Part shown: piece by piece, positions 14,258-22,279 of the stretch
Position numbering within the stretch: position 1 is the stretch's first letter
How the letters are laid out: the number at the start of each line of letters is the position of its first letter
IMG/VR virus record: IMGVR_UViG_3300046810_000256
Coordinates: 1-64,000 of that record
Length of the DNA stretch: 64,000 nucleotides
Strand: one strand, 5' to 3'
From: a virus
Notes under the pieces: generated by a model
Databases searched by the model: none
Told to the model about the DNA's origin: nothing
The model's input: the letters and a program-made list of their open reading frames with translations, nothing else
Program-made: the position numbers and the translations under genes

Positions 14258-16002
14258 ACCAGCTCCAATTGCTTGCGAATGTGCGTTGCAGGTTCAGCGA
14301 CCGGCAGCACCACGTTGTTGTCCTTGAGGTATTTTTCAGCCAGCGATCTCAGGTGGTTCTCGCCCACGTCGAGGCGTTGCAGAAGATCGTCAGTAGGGTT
14401 GCGCACGCCCTCGATCTGCTCGCGCTTGATGCCCAGCACGTCAGACACAATCGGGTCGCTTCCTTCGTTGGAAAGCAGGTAGTACGCCATCACCCGGTCA
14501 ATCTGGCCATCACGGTGCAGGCGGCCCATGCACTGCTCATGCACTCCCGGTGACCAATCCAGCTCACCGAATACTGCTGAACTGCACCCATGCTGCAACC
14601 CGTCAACGCCAGCGCCAGCGCGCAGACTGATCAGCATCACACGGCTATTCCCACTGACAAATGCGTCTTTGGAGGCCTGTTTCTGGCTGGGTGACTCGCT
14701 ACCGGTGTACATAACCGGGTTGTACGCGGCCAGTTTCTCTTTCCAGATTTCGTAAACGTCGCGGTGCCATCCGAAAAGCAGAACGCGCTCTTCCGTCTCC
14801 AGCAGCAACTTCACGAACTCGGCAACGTAAGGCGCTTTGGCCACGCCGGTCGCATGACGTACCAGCAAGTCCAGCTCACCCGCCGCTTTCATCTTCTGGC
14901 CACGGTGCTGTTCGTTGGCGGCCATGATGGTTTTCGCCAGCGCTACAGCGTCCCCGGTGATGCTCTCCATCACCTTGGCGTCAAACTCGATCTCGTGGGC
15001 AATCTTCGACAGGGCTGGCAGCTCGCGGCCTACCTCGCGACGGGTACGGCGCAGCATCAGCCCTTCGCGGCGCAGGTATTCACCGAACGCTATGGAATCC
15101 TTGAGTCGAGGTTTTCCGTCATTCCCACGGTCACACCATTCGCGCAGGAATTCGTCCCAACCGCCCAACGCATCAGGGGTCAGCACGTTCACGACAAAGA
15201 AGAACTCGCCGCCGTAGTTATAGATCGGCGTGGCCGTGAGCCCCATTCTCAGATCGACCTTTTCAGCCAGGTACTTACACGCCGTATAGATTTCGCTGCC
15301 TGGGTTGCGCAGCTGCTGACACTCTTCGAATACGGCATATTGCGCGATCTCGCCCAGCACTTCCGCCCAGCCGCGCAGCTTGTGGTAACTGACCAGAATC
15401 ACGTCTGGCAGTGTGTCCCACAGGTCTTTTCGGCGTTGGCCAGACTTCTTGATCAGGTCATACGGCTTGCCGCTGTTGACGTGATGCACGCGCAGGTTTG
15501 GCAGGAACTCCGCCAGTTTCTCGGGCCAGTGGTTTGGGAGTGACGCCGGATACACGACAACGGCGGGCAAGTTGCCCTTGGCCGCCATCAGACACATGGC
15601 GGTGATGGTCTTGCCCAGTCCGAGGTCATCGGCCACCAGCAGCCCGCCGCGGATGCCTGTTTGAGCCGCTGCGAAGCGTTGGTATTCACGCGCAGGCTTT
15701 GCCAGTTCGAAGGGAGGCAGCTCTACGCGCCCAGCCAGCAGCTCGGCCAAGCTCGATTCCATGTTTACGTGCTCGGACGCCAGCTGATCCAACTTGTTGG
15801 CAGTCTCCGGCGGCATCGTCATTGGATAGCGCTGAAGAAACCACAGCAGCTCTCGGCTGTTTTCCGCGGTGGCCATCAACTTGATCGTCTCGGCAGCCTC
15901 TTGCGGGGCGCGCGGAAACACTCGCTTGAGTCGCGCCCGTACTTGCGGCTCACATTTGACATGCCAATAGCGCCCTTCGAAGGCTACTTGTCCGTAGCTC
16001 AT
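14254..16002 (-). CDS. SNF2-family DNA-dependent ATPase/helicase
   Basis: This 582-residue superfamily 2 protein has Walker A DDLGLGKT near residue 127 and motif III LTATPIYNYGGE near 255. The C-terminal helicase lobe includes LFGWHRDVYEIW near 413, and motif VI CMGRLHRDGQIDRV lies near 495. At the motif II position, usually DEAH or DEGH, it reads FEECQQLRN. The Asp is therefore replaced by Glu, and Cys-Gln follows, although related phage proteins also vary here. It probably remodels or unwinds DNA during replication or recombination. It is coupled to the PD-(D/E)XK nuclease upstream and the ASCH gene downstream by 4-bp overlaps, so the three probably act together. Confidence 0.92.
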   Translation of the reverse strand: MSYGQVAFEGRYWHVKCEPQVRARLKRVFPRAPQEAAETIKLMATAENSRELLWFLQRYPMTMPPETANKLDQLASEHVNMESSLAELLAGRVELPPFELAKPAREYQRFAAAQTGIRGGLLVADDLGLGKTITAMCLMAAKGNLPAVVVYPASLPNHWPEKLAEFLPNLRVHHVNSGKPYDLIKKSGQRRKDLWDTLPDVILVSYHKLRGWAEVLGEIAQYAVFEECQQLRNPGSEIYTACKYLAEKVDLRMGLTATPIYNYGGEFFFVVNVLTPDALGGWDEFLREWCDRGNDGKPRLKDSIAFGEYLRREGLMLRRTRREVGRELPALSKIAHEIEFDAKVMESITGDAVALAKTIMAANEQHRGQKMKAAGELDLLVRHATGVAKAPYVAEFVKLLLETEERVLLFGWHRDVYEIWKEKLAAYNPVMYTGSESPSQKQASKDAFVSGNSRVMLISLRAGAGVDGLQHGCSSAVFGELDWSPGVHEQCMGRLHRDGQIDRVMAYYLLSNEGSDPIVSDVLGIKREQIEGVRNPTDDLLQRLDVGENHLRSLAEKYLKDNNVVLPVAEPATHIRKQLELV

Positions 16003-16376
16003 AGGGATTGCCTCGCCAGCCTGAGCATCTGAAACGGCTTATCCAGCCATACCGGCGGCGACTGCAACTCTTCGCCAGCCCAGCGCGGCGTCCCGGCAAG
16101 GATCACGCCGGTCACGTCAGGCAACTTGATGTATCGCCCTACTTGGTGCAGCGCCTCGGACAGCCCACCCCCTACCTTGACCTCGATCACCAGGCCATCC
16201 AGCCAGAAGTCGGCACGATTGCGCGCATCCAGCACGCGCTCACGTTCGAACTCAATACCGTGCAGGGTCAGAACCTGTGCAATGCGCTCATGCAGCTGGA
16301 TCTCGTCGCTGTAGCGGTAGGCGTACCGGCTCAGGTGATTGGTCACCGCGCTCAGGATGAAAAGTGGATCAGCCAT
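15999..16376 (-). CDS. PD-(D/E)XK-type nuclease
   Basis: This 125-residue protein reads HERIAQVLTLHGIEFERE, then NRADFWLDGLVIEVKVGG. The D...EVK pattern with the preceding helix (E in the LHERI region) is the active-site layout of small PD-(D/E)XK nucleases such as resolvase-like and VRR-NUC-like proteins. Start ATG 16376 has GAGG six bases upstream. It overlaps the SNF2-like gene by 4 bp, so a helicase-nuclease pair that processes recombination or replication intermediates is a reasonable inference. Confidence 0.8.
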   Translation of the reverse strand: MADPLFILSAVTNHLSRYAYRYSDEIQLHERIAQVLTLHGIEFERERVLDARNRADFWLDGLVIEVKVGGGLSEALHQVGRYIKLPDVTGVILAGTPRWAGEELQSPPVWLDKPFQMLRLARQSL

Positions 16377-16701
16377 GGCAGCCCTCAATCGTCAGCGGGG
16401 TGGTGTTCCACAGAGTTACGATGCGCCCGACAGACTTGCATTCGCTCTTGGCCAGCGGCACGTCTCGATTGCAAACCTTGCAGATCATCGTTTGCTGAAA
16501 AGTCCCGCGCACATTCTTCACGCCGTACTCCGTGGTGCCGTAGGTCGGGTCTTGGCCGCAGCCGCGGCACTCGCGCAGAAGGGAGAACAGCAGCTGCCGC
16601 TTACCCTCTGTCCCCAAGGCTTTTGCCACTTGGTCGACGTCTCGCTCAAACTCCGAATCGTTTTCGTAATTGGCGCGCATCAAAACCCGCTTCCGTTGCA
16701 T
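16369..16701 (-). CDS. Lar-like zinc-finger protein
   Basis: This 110-residue protein has CRGCG at about 46-50, CKVC near 74-77 and a C-terminal VTLWNTTP. The combination of two CxxC pairs and a terminal WNT resembles Lar-family restriction-alleviation zinc proteins of phages. The N-terminal 40 residues form a helical extension not present in minimal Lar. The start could be ATG 16701 or ATG 16680. It leads an operon with the nuclease and the SNF2-like helicase, and a CGGGGATA motif lies upstream at 16749. Confidence 0.65.
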   Translation of the reverse strand: MQRKRVLMRANYENDSEFERDVDQVAKALGTEGKRQLLFSLLRECRGCGQDPTYGTTEYGVKNVRGTFQQTMICKVCNRDVPLAKSECKSVGRIVTLWNTTPLTIEGCHG

Positions 16702-16748
16702 AAAACCCCCAAAAAACCGCCAAAAACGCGAAAACCACGGATAAATAA

Positions 16749-16760
16749 CTATCCCCGGAC
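16749..16760 (-). promoter_or_regulatory. CGGGGATA upstream motif
   Basis: The minus strand reads GTCCGGGGATAG, 48 bp upstream of the Lar-like gene. It is one of at least seven intergenic copies of this core. Confidence 0.45.
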
Positions 16761-16813
16761 ATCATAGGCAAAGATTACCAGCTATTCGCTATTGTTTTGA
16801 GTGTTATTTGTAG

Positions 16814-16846
16814 GCCAGAAACACAAACGGCGCCGAGGGCGCCGTG
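16814..16846 (-). terminator. Probable terminator hairpin
   Basis: On the minus strand ACGGCGCCCTCGGCGCCGT is followed by TTGTGTTTC. It sits 15 bp after the ParB-like gene at 16862. Confidence 0.65.
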
Positions 16847-16861
16847 TGTTTTGCGGGATGG

Positions 16862-17200
16862 TCATGCAGCCGCCAGAAGCTCGGTTACCGGCAGGCCGGA
16901 ATCGACGAAATACCAGTCGCTGTCTGTCAGGTTGTTGATCATGAACTGCGCCAGCTGCGCCTTGTTCATGCTCTGAAGCAAGCGCCGCATCTTGAGTGAA
17001 GGGCCGCGCCATTCAGGCTCTACGCCTGCCAGTTTGGCCGCAGCCAAGTTATGGTGCCCGTCGAGCATCACCCGGTACTTTGCGCCACGCAGCTCAATGG
17101 TCAGCGTGCTGACAATGAACTTCTTGAACGTCGAGGCCTTGCGCTGCACTTTCTTCGGGTTCAGGAAGCGCTGCGAGCTGATCAGGGGCGGCAAGGTCAC
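16862..17200 (-). CDS. ParB/Srx-like domain protein, 112 aa
   Basis: The segment RVMLDGHHNLAAAKLAGVEP near residues 43-62 is the GxxR/H-type nucleotide-binding signature of ParB N-terminal and sulfiredoxin-like domains. No HTH or dimerisation domain follows. It is therefore a minimal ParB-like domain rather than a centromere-binding ParB, and parA has its own RHH partner elsewhere. Such single domains occur in phages as CTPase or nuclease-like accessory proteins. It overlaps the following 64-residue gene by ATGA. Confidence 0.75.
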   Translation of the reverse strand: MTLPPLISSQRFLNPKKVQRKASTFKKFIVSTLTIELRGAKYRVMLDGHHNLAAAKLAGVEPEWRGPSLKMRRLLQSMNKAQLAQFMINNLTDSDWYFVDSGLPVTELLAAA

Positions 17201-17391
17201 GGGTTCACCTTCTCTTCAGGATCAAGTTGGAACTCTTTGCACATGGCGTAGGCGGCCATTGAGCCAAGGCCAAAAGCATCGCGCACCAGCGCCCACCGCA
17301 CGCGCACTGGTTGGTGCTTGGTTGGGCGAAGGTTGCGCAGCGCCTTTTCGAGCAGTGAGCGCTCGTCGAATTGCTGACCGGCCAGAATCAT
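17197..17391 (-). CDS. Hypothetical protein, 64 aa
   Basis: This short helical protein (SLLEKALRNLRPTKHQPVRV) is linked to both neighbours by 4-bp stop/start overlaps. No known domain is visible. Confidence 0.65.
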   Translation of the reverse strand: MILAGQQFDERSLLEKALRNLRPTKHQPVRVRWALVRDAFGLGSMAAYAMCKEFQLDPEEKVNP

Positions 17392-17978
17392 TGCACACCC
17401 CCATGGGCACCGGAACGCACCATTACGCCCTTGTGAGTGCTGGTGCCGTTTATGGCCATCACTGTGATGAAATACTGATTGCGCCGCCGACGGTAGATGA
17501 TTTCCTCACGGTCGGTACCGGGAAATAGAATCTCTTTGGCCTTCACGCATAGCGGCGTTCGGCCCACGGTGAAGCTCAGGTAGTCGCCAGGCTGAACTTG
17601 CCCAGGCGCAGCCAGTGCCGTCCATCCGCTGACCTTGGCCTGCTCGGCGTCGTGCAACGCCTGCACCAGACGCGGATGAAGCTCAAGAACATCGGAATCC
17701 GGCGCCAGCACAGCGCTACGTGGGTCGAACAGCTGGCGCATGCCCATCACCGCCCGGCCCACACTGCCCTTACTCGCCACGGCCAGCAGATGCCGCACCA
17801 CACGCTGACACTGAGCAGCGTCCTCAACGTCGAACGCTTCGCCGACTTCCTCCAAGCAGATTTCATCCGGAAGGAAACCACGCTCGATTGCCTCCATGGT
17901 GAAGGCGATCTGATCGGCACACTGCAAATCTTCCTCGCTGGCCTTGGCTGCGAGCATCAACCCTATTCTTCCCTGCAT
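17388..17978 (-). CDS. Hypothetical protein, 196 aa
   Basis: This is an acidic soluble protein. The N-terminal half is helical (EEDLQCADQIAFTMEAIERG), and the C-terminal half is beta-rich and ends in a basic RRRRNQYFITVMAI stretch, possibly nucleic-acid binding. ATG 17978 is preferred over the TTG at 17996. It heads a three-gene operon and sits behind the best AAACATTA palindrome (18010). The family is not recognised. Confidence 0.7.
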   Translation of the reverse strand: MQGRIGLMLAAKASEEDLQCADQIAFTMEAIERGFLPDEICLEEVGEAFDVEDAAQCQRVVRHLLAVASKGSVGRAVMGMRQLFDPRSAVLAPDSDVLELHPRLVQALHDAEQAKVSGWTALAAPGQVQPGDYLSFTVGRTPLCVKAKEILFPGTDREEIIYRRRRNQYFITVMAINGTSTHKGVMVRSGAHGGVQ

Positions 17979-18009
17979 AAAATAATCCCCGTACAAGACG
18001 AGGATTATT

Positions 18010-18031
18010 AAACATTAATTTTATAATGTTT
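18010..18031. promoter_or_regulatory. Perfect AAACATTA-N6-TAATGTTT palindrome
   Basis: The arms are exact reverse complements. The site lies 32 bp upstream of the 17978 start and matches the repeats at 11750 and 11784, so it is a likely operator of a shared regulator. Confidence 0.6.
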
Positions 18032-18061
18032 TGTAGCGCTAAATTGGATCAAATACGCCGG

Positions 18062-19258
18062 TTATTCGTTGAAGGGTTCGCCGTAAGCGTCCATGCCGTT
18101 GTCATTGAGGTGCTGGCGGCCCTTCTCAGACAGGAAGTAGATACCCTCGGCCACGTCGAGCATCGACTGCGCCAGCAGAGTGGCCAGCGCATCGTGGTCG
18201 GTGATTTCGTCCTCAGACGCTGCGTCCGCCTTTGCGATGGCCACCAACTGATCCAGCGCCTTGTCATCCATCTGGCGGTCTTTCGCGCTGTCGAGCAGCG
18301 CGATGGCCGTCCGGAAGGATTCGGCCATACGCATTTCGTGCAGTGCCTGCTCTACGTTGCCTTCTGCCAGGTTGATTGGGCCATTGTTCTCGACCACCTC
18401 AAGGCCGACTTGCAAGTGGGCGATTGCGCCAGCTGTAGCTGCGTCGTCGAGCATGGTGCCGCTAGCGGCGACAATTTCCCGCGCCGCCACGTAGGCGCTG
18501 GCCAGCGATAAACCCTTCGGCGCTTCTTCAGTCGCTTGGGGTGCCGCGTCGAGCATGGCAGCGCACGCGCGGCCTTTGTCGTTGAGTACGTTGGCGCCCT
18601 TGTTGGTGTAACGGTCGATCAAACCGAGATCGATAAGCGAGTCACGCCCGGCCTTGCTCGGCACGTCGCCATCTTCAAGCACCTGGCCTTCAGCTTTGGC
18701 CAACTTGGTCAGCACGTCGCGGGCCGCATCGTCCAGGCTGGCCAGCTCCGTCGGTACCGAATCGGTCATTGCGCCGCCCAGCTTCGATACCAGTTCAGCA
18801 ATAGTCGACTTGCGGGCGCTGATTTGAGTGTCGAGCTCACTCACCTGTTGCGCCAGTGCGTCGACCTGCTTGGGCTTTGGCGTGGACATACCACGAGGCA
18901 ACGCTACAGCCTTGCGGGCCTGAGCTTTCTGGAAGGGAACCTGATTCTTTTCAGCCATGGCAGCAATCTCGCCCACTGCCTTTTCAACGTCGGAATGTTC
19001 CTTGAGTGGCTTCACCGATCCATTGAGCAGCACCTGATAGATATCACCGGTACTGTTCACTCGCAGGGTGACGGTCTGGCCACTGGCAAGCATCAACATG
19101 GCTTCGCGGTAGGTCGTATCGGAACTGCGGCGAGGTTTCTGACTGAATTCAGACGAAACAACGGATTGTCCCGCACGCCCCATCTGCTGACTGATCAGTT
19201 TGATTGCCTTGTCAGCACCAGCGGGCGAAGAGAAGTCCAGGGTATTGGTTTTGGGCAT
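18062..19258 (-). CDS. Polyvalent-like protein of unknown function, 398 aa
   Basis: I use ATG 19258 (MPKTNTLDFSSPAGADKAIK); the open frame extends to 19504, but the extension is low-complexity and lies over a hairpin. An N-terminal domain of about 110 residues contains YREAMLMLASGQTVTLRV and GDIYQVLLNGSVKPL. A coiled-coil (QVDALAQQVSELDTQISARK) follows, then a long helical C-terminus ending EGIYFLSEKGRQHLNDNGMD, which looks like a winged-helix. The build resembles accessory proteins that accompany DdrB-type genes on phage-plasmids. The function is not established. Confidence 0.75.
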   Translation of the reverse strand: MPKTNTLDFSSPAGADKAIKLISQQMGRAGQSVVSSEFSQKPRRSSDTTYREAMLMLASGQTVTLRVNSTGDIYQVLLNGSVKPLKEHSDVEKAVGEIAAMAEKNQVPFQKAQARKAVALPRGMSTPKPKQVDALAQQVSELDTQISARKSTIAELVSKLGGAMTDSVPTELASLDDAARDVLTKLAKAEGQVLEDGDVPSKAGRDSLIDLGLIDRYTNKGANVLNDKGRACAAMLDAAPQATEEAPKGLSLASAYVAAREIVAASGTMLDDAATAGAIAHLQVGLEVVENNGPINLAEGNVEQALHEMRMAESFRTAIALLDSAKDRQMDDKALDQLVAIAKADAASEDEITDHDALATLLAQSMLDVAEGIYFLSEKGRQHLNDNGMDAYGEPFNE

Positions 19259-19350
19259 GGGGCGAATACTCGGGAGTGTGTGGAAATACCCGATATTTTG
19301 AAGCGGAAAAGCGCGGGCGTAATGTGGCGCTTTGCGCCGCAAACCCTCCC

Positions 19351-19389
19351 GCTTGCCTGTTCTTTCGCTGCGCTTCAGAACAGGCAAGC
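19351..19389. repeat. Long perfect hairpin, 13-bp stem
   Basis: GCTTGCCTGTTCT pairs perfectly with AGAACAGGCAAGC around a 13-base loop. The sequence on both sides reads CCCTCCCG, giving a symmetric flank. Confidence 0.65.
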
Positions 19390-19919
19390 CCTCCCGGCCC
19401 CGTAAAGGTTTCGAGTGGTTCGCCTTGCTACTCACTTTTGGAAGAATCGGCGAGATTCCTGCCCCCATTGCCCGCTGAGTAGACACTTCATAGACCTGCT
19501 GCATTACCGGATCTTGTCCTGTGGGACGATCCCCGCGGCGTTTTTAACGTGGTGCCGGTCTATTCCCCTTGCCCACATGGTAATGCCCCCAGGTTGCGAG
19601 CCTGGGAAGGCGTGAAGCGCGTCGCACGGTCGGCCCTGTGCAATGAATCCCCATTGGGCCGTACAGTCGCAAAGACGGGTAACAATCGCTTGATATCCAA
19701 CCCCATCTATCGCATACGCTTACGTCCATTTCGGGCGCACGAAAACAACTCGGGCGCGCGAAAAAGCGCGACTGCTCGATGAGTGAGGGGGCGAATCTGT
19801 AGACAAGGACGCGAGATCGCGCCAGAATTGACCTACAGAGTCGAGTTCCCCCGCCGCCAAAGCAAAGGATTCCCCTCGACTCAAGGCTAAAGGAGTTTGC
19901 ACCTCCGCATTAGCCCTTC

Positions 19920-19942
19920 AAGACCCGCTTATAGCGGGTCTT
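19920..19942. terminator. Terminator-like stem
   Basis: AAGACCCGC-TTATA-GCGGGTCTT is a 9-bp perfect stem. The T content after it is poor on both strands, so efficiency is uncertain. Confidence 0.45.
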
Positions 19943-20024
19943 GTCGTATCTGGCGCGCAGAATAACCGCGAGAATCATCAATACGCCATAGTGGCCATTT
20001 GTACAGCCTGTATAAAAACACAAG

Positions 20025-20048
20025 TCTATCCCCGTTTATCCCCGGACA
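20025..20048 (-). promoter_or_regulatory. Tandem CGGGGATA motifs
   Basis: On the minus strand TGTCCGGGGATAAACGGGG then ATAGA gives two copies in direct succession, downstream of the baseplate spike gene. Confidence 0.45.
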
Positions 20049-20106
20049 AACGGGGGCGCTGAAGCCCCCTATCTGCGCCGTCTCCCGACGAACGGTCGTC
20101 CTCTCC

Positions 20107-20637
20107 TTAACTCGGCAATGGCTCACTGGTAGGCGCGTTCAAGCTGTCCTTGTGCGTATGGCGCTGCACGCTGATCCCGTCGCTGGTGATGTCTCCGCCG
20201 GTCTGCGTTACCGGCCCTTTGATGCTCAATGCGGTTGCAATGGCTGCTATTGACTCAGGTGTCAGCACCAGACTGGTACCGCCGACGACAAGCGCAATTT
20301 TCTCGCCCGCGTTGATGGTGAATACCTTGTCGGCGTTGAATTCGAAGTTATCGTGGTTCCAGCGCCGGGTTGATTGCTCGTTGCCGGTGTTCACCGGGCG
20401 GTGTCCCACGATGATCGGGTAACGCTGATCACCGTTGCGGAACGCCACCCACACCGGCATGCCAACAACCACGCGGATTTCCGTGTTGGTTGAGTCGCAG
20501 CCAATCGGGTAGCACATTTCGGCGAGCGGGAACGTCGAGGCGCCGTCGGTGTAGGGCGGGATCTCCACGCGGATCTCCCGGCGTTCACGGTTGGCGTCCA
20601 CTGAGCGAACAAAGCCCGGCGCGTAATTAGGTAGCAT
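20107..20637 (-). CDS. Baseplate spike protein (gpV-like)
   Basis: This 176-residue protein begins MLPNYAPGFVRSVDANRERR, typical of the OB-fold start of phage baseplate assembly protein V. It continues with GMPVWVAFRNGDQRYPIIVG and GEKIALVVGGTSLVLTPESI, as in needle-forming beta-helix tips. C-terminal H-T-H near RHTHKD may bind a metal at the spike apex. ATG 20637 overlaps the hub gene by 11 bp. It punctures the outer membrane as part of a contractile-type baseplate. Confidence 0.85.
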   Translation of the reverse strand: MLPNYAPGFVRSVDANRERREIRVEIPPYTDGASTFPLAEMCYPIGCDSTNTEIRVVVGMPVWVAFRNGDQRYPIIVGHRPVNTGNEQSTRRWNHDNFEFNADKVFTINAGEKIALVVGGTSLVLTPESIAAIATALSIKGPVTQTGGDITSDGISVQRHTHKDSLNAPTSEPLPS

Positions 20638-21526
20638 TGACCAGTTTCCCCATCCACAGGCGGCTGGTGCTCTCCATCGCGCCGGTTTTCTGCATAGCCG
20701 CGTGTGCGGCGGTGATGACCACAAGATTCTCCCCGCCTACCGACAGCACACTACCGGCCTGAATCTGCTGGCACTGCTGGGAGTCGACGGTCTTGGTACG
20801 CACGAGCACGCACGAGGCGTTGCGCAGCTGGCGCTGATCGCCGCGCGGCATCAGATTGATTACCCTCGACTCGCCCATCTGCCCGGTGACGATAGCCCCG
20901 GTGTCGCCCACGCTGTAGAAGCTCGGGACTTGCTGAAGCTCAAGAAACTCGCTGTCCACCTTTGCACTTGAGTCCACCTGGCCGATATCGTCCATCGGTG
21001 CCTGCTTGGCGAGGTCGGTCAAGCGCACAACCTGCAACTTGCCACCGACCAGCACCAGCGCGGCGCCTTCTTCTTGCAGCACCCTGGCCACTCCGTAACT
21101 CGGTTGAGTGCCACGAAAGCAGCTGAAGCGCGGTACCGAAAAGTCGCTACCAATGCGCAGATAGGCGCCGCAACTGCGCAGGATGGCGGAGAATGCCGCG
21201 TCCTCCATCACCACGGCCTGCGCCAGCGGTTCGGCCAACGGTGCGCAGCTGGCCAGCAACGCGATAACACTCATTGCTTGCTGCTGGTCTTTGCCCTGCA
21301 CTTCACCCAACGGCGGCGCCTTCTGAGTTTTGACGATCTTGTAAGCCAGATTCTCCCGGCCAGACCAGACAGTGACGCCCCGCTTCAGCTTGGCTTCCAA
21401 GCCGTCGATCAGCTTCACTGTGAACTCCAGGCTGCGTGGGATCGGCGTCAAGTCCGACCGGCTCACCCACCGAATAACCACGTCGGTGGGCAGCTGGTCG
21501 CCGCTCTCACTTAAGTAGACGTTCAT
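20627..21526 (-). CDS. Baseplate hub protein (gpD-like)
   Basis: This 299-residue protein lies immediately before the gpV-like spike in transcription order. The segments EFTVKLIDGLEAKLKRGVTV and QVPSFYSVGDTGAIVTGQ, with overall size and position, fit hub proteins that trimerise under the spike. Similarity is by organisation more than by a strict motif. ATG 21526 overlaps the gene upstream by 20 bp. Confidence 0.65.
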   Translation of the reverse strand: MNVYLSESGDQLPTDVVIRWVSRSDLTPIPRSLEFTVKLIDGLEAKLKRGVTVWSGRENLAYKIVKTQKAPPLGEVQGKDQQQAMSVIALLASCAPLAEPLAQAVVMEDAAFSAILRSCGAYLRIGSDFSVPRFSCFRGTQPSYGVARVLQEEGAALVLVGGKLQVVRLTDLAKQAPMDDIGQVDSSAKVDSEFLELQQVPSFYSVGDTGAIVTGQMGESRVINLMPRGDQRQLRNASCVLVRTKTVDSQQCQQIQAGSVLSVGGENLVVITAAHAAMQKTGAMESTSRLWMGKLVNAT

Positions 21527-22268
21527 TGCCGTCCACCATGTGTTCGAAGTCGTGGCCAATGCGCTGACGCATGTTCACCGTCTGAATGGTTGGGTAGCCT
21601 GGCGGTACGTTGGTGCTGCCGTCGTTTGGCTCGCCTTCAGCTGGCGCCCGGAAGATCGGTACAACGCACTTGAGCGCGACGTCGGCGGCCAGGATCTTGA
21701 TGTTCTTCTGATCGACGTCCACCTTCATCCAGTCGATACGCTTCGTCTCCAGCTGCATCGGCGCCGGAACTTCGTATTGGCCGAACTTGTATTTGGCATC
21801 CATGTAGCGGCGATGCGGTTCCTGCATGAAAGCGCTCAGCTGCGCCGCCAGCGACTTGGCCGAGTCGCCGTCGCTGGCGACGATCACAAGCTGAATACGT
21901 CGGTCGTGCATGTCTTGCCGGTAGTCGTACCACGAACCGCCTTCAAGGATCTGCACGCGCTCAAAGCCGGTGTGGTGGCCGCCCCAATCGGCGCCGGTAC
22001 CCAAAAAATCATCATCGGTGGCCAGCAGCAGCACCGGCAGTTTCGTCGTCGCGCCTGGCGGGCCGTTTTCGTTCTTGCGGTACTGCGCCAGCATGGCTTC
22101 AACCTTGTCCAGCATCCGCCCGGACGCCCATTGCATGGCTTGAGCCGGGCGGCGCTCTTTGAAGTCCCTGACTGCCGAAGTATCCGCGTAAATCGCCTTA
22201 AACCAGTCGAGCAGGTACCAGCCAAACGCCTCCTTTTGCTGGATAAAGCTGCCGTTCATTTCGTTCAT
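21507..22268 (-). CDS. Tail/baseplate protein, 253 aa
   Basis: This soluble protein starts MNEMNGSFIQQKEAFGWYLL. It contains KLPVLLLATDDDFLGTGADW and ends RIGHDFEHMVDGNERLLK. It sits between the NlpC/P60-like gene and the hub gene, so it is probably a tail completion or baseplate component. I do not recognise the family. Confidence 0.7.
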   Translation of the reverse strand: MNEMNGSFIQQKEAFGWYLLDWFKAIYADTSAVRDFKERRPAQAMQWASGRMLDKVEAMLAQYRKNENGPPGATTKLPVLLLATDDDFLGTGADWGGHHTGFERVQILEGGSWYDYRQDMHDRRIQLVIVASDGDSAKSLAAQLSAFMQEPHRRYMDAKYKFGQYEVPAPMQLETKRIDWMKVDVDQKNIKILAADVALKCVVPIFRAPAEGEPNDGSTNVPPGYPTIQTVNMRQRIGHDFEHMVDGNERLLK

Positions 22269-22279
22269 TGCGAACCTCG

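Larger units (their letters stand above)
19259..20106. other. 850-bp structured region without a convincing gene
   Basis: This gap separates the early genes from the tail module. It holds a 13-bp perfect hairpin (19351-19363 with 19377-19389), a GAGTCGAG/CTCGACTC pair (19838, 19875), a GGCTAA/TTAGCC stem with an inner GGAG/CTCC (19885-19915), a terminator-like stem at 19920-19942 and tandem CGGGGATA motifs (20025-20048). Open frames on both strands across it have unusual composition. A structured RNA, a lytic origin or a packaging site are possible. I found no tRNA pattern. Confidence 0.5.

Noticed and set aside
18062-19504. Extension of the 398-residue gene to 19504
   Set aside because: The extra 82 codons run through a perfect hairpin and lack a start signal; ATG 19258 fits better.
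19544-19902. Short minus frames in the 19.3-20.1 kb gap
   Set aside because: They overlap hairpins, have no good start site and show Arg/Ser-rich shadow composition.
19540-19945. Possible tRNA or tmRNA in the structured gap
   Set aside because: No T-arm, anticodon arm or acceptor stem pattern could be built, so I report only hairpins.
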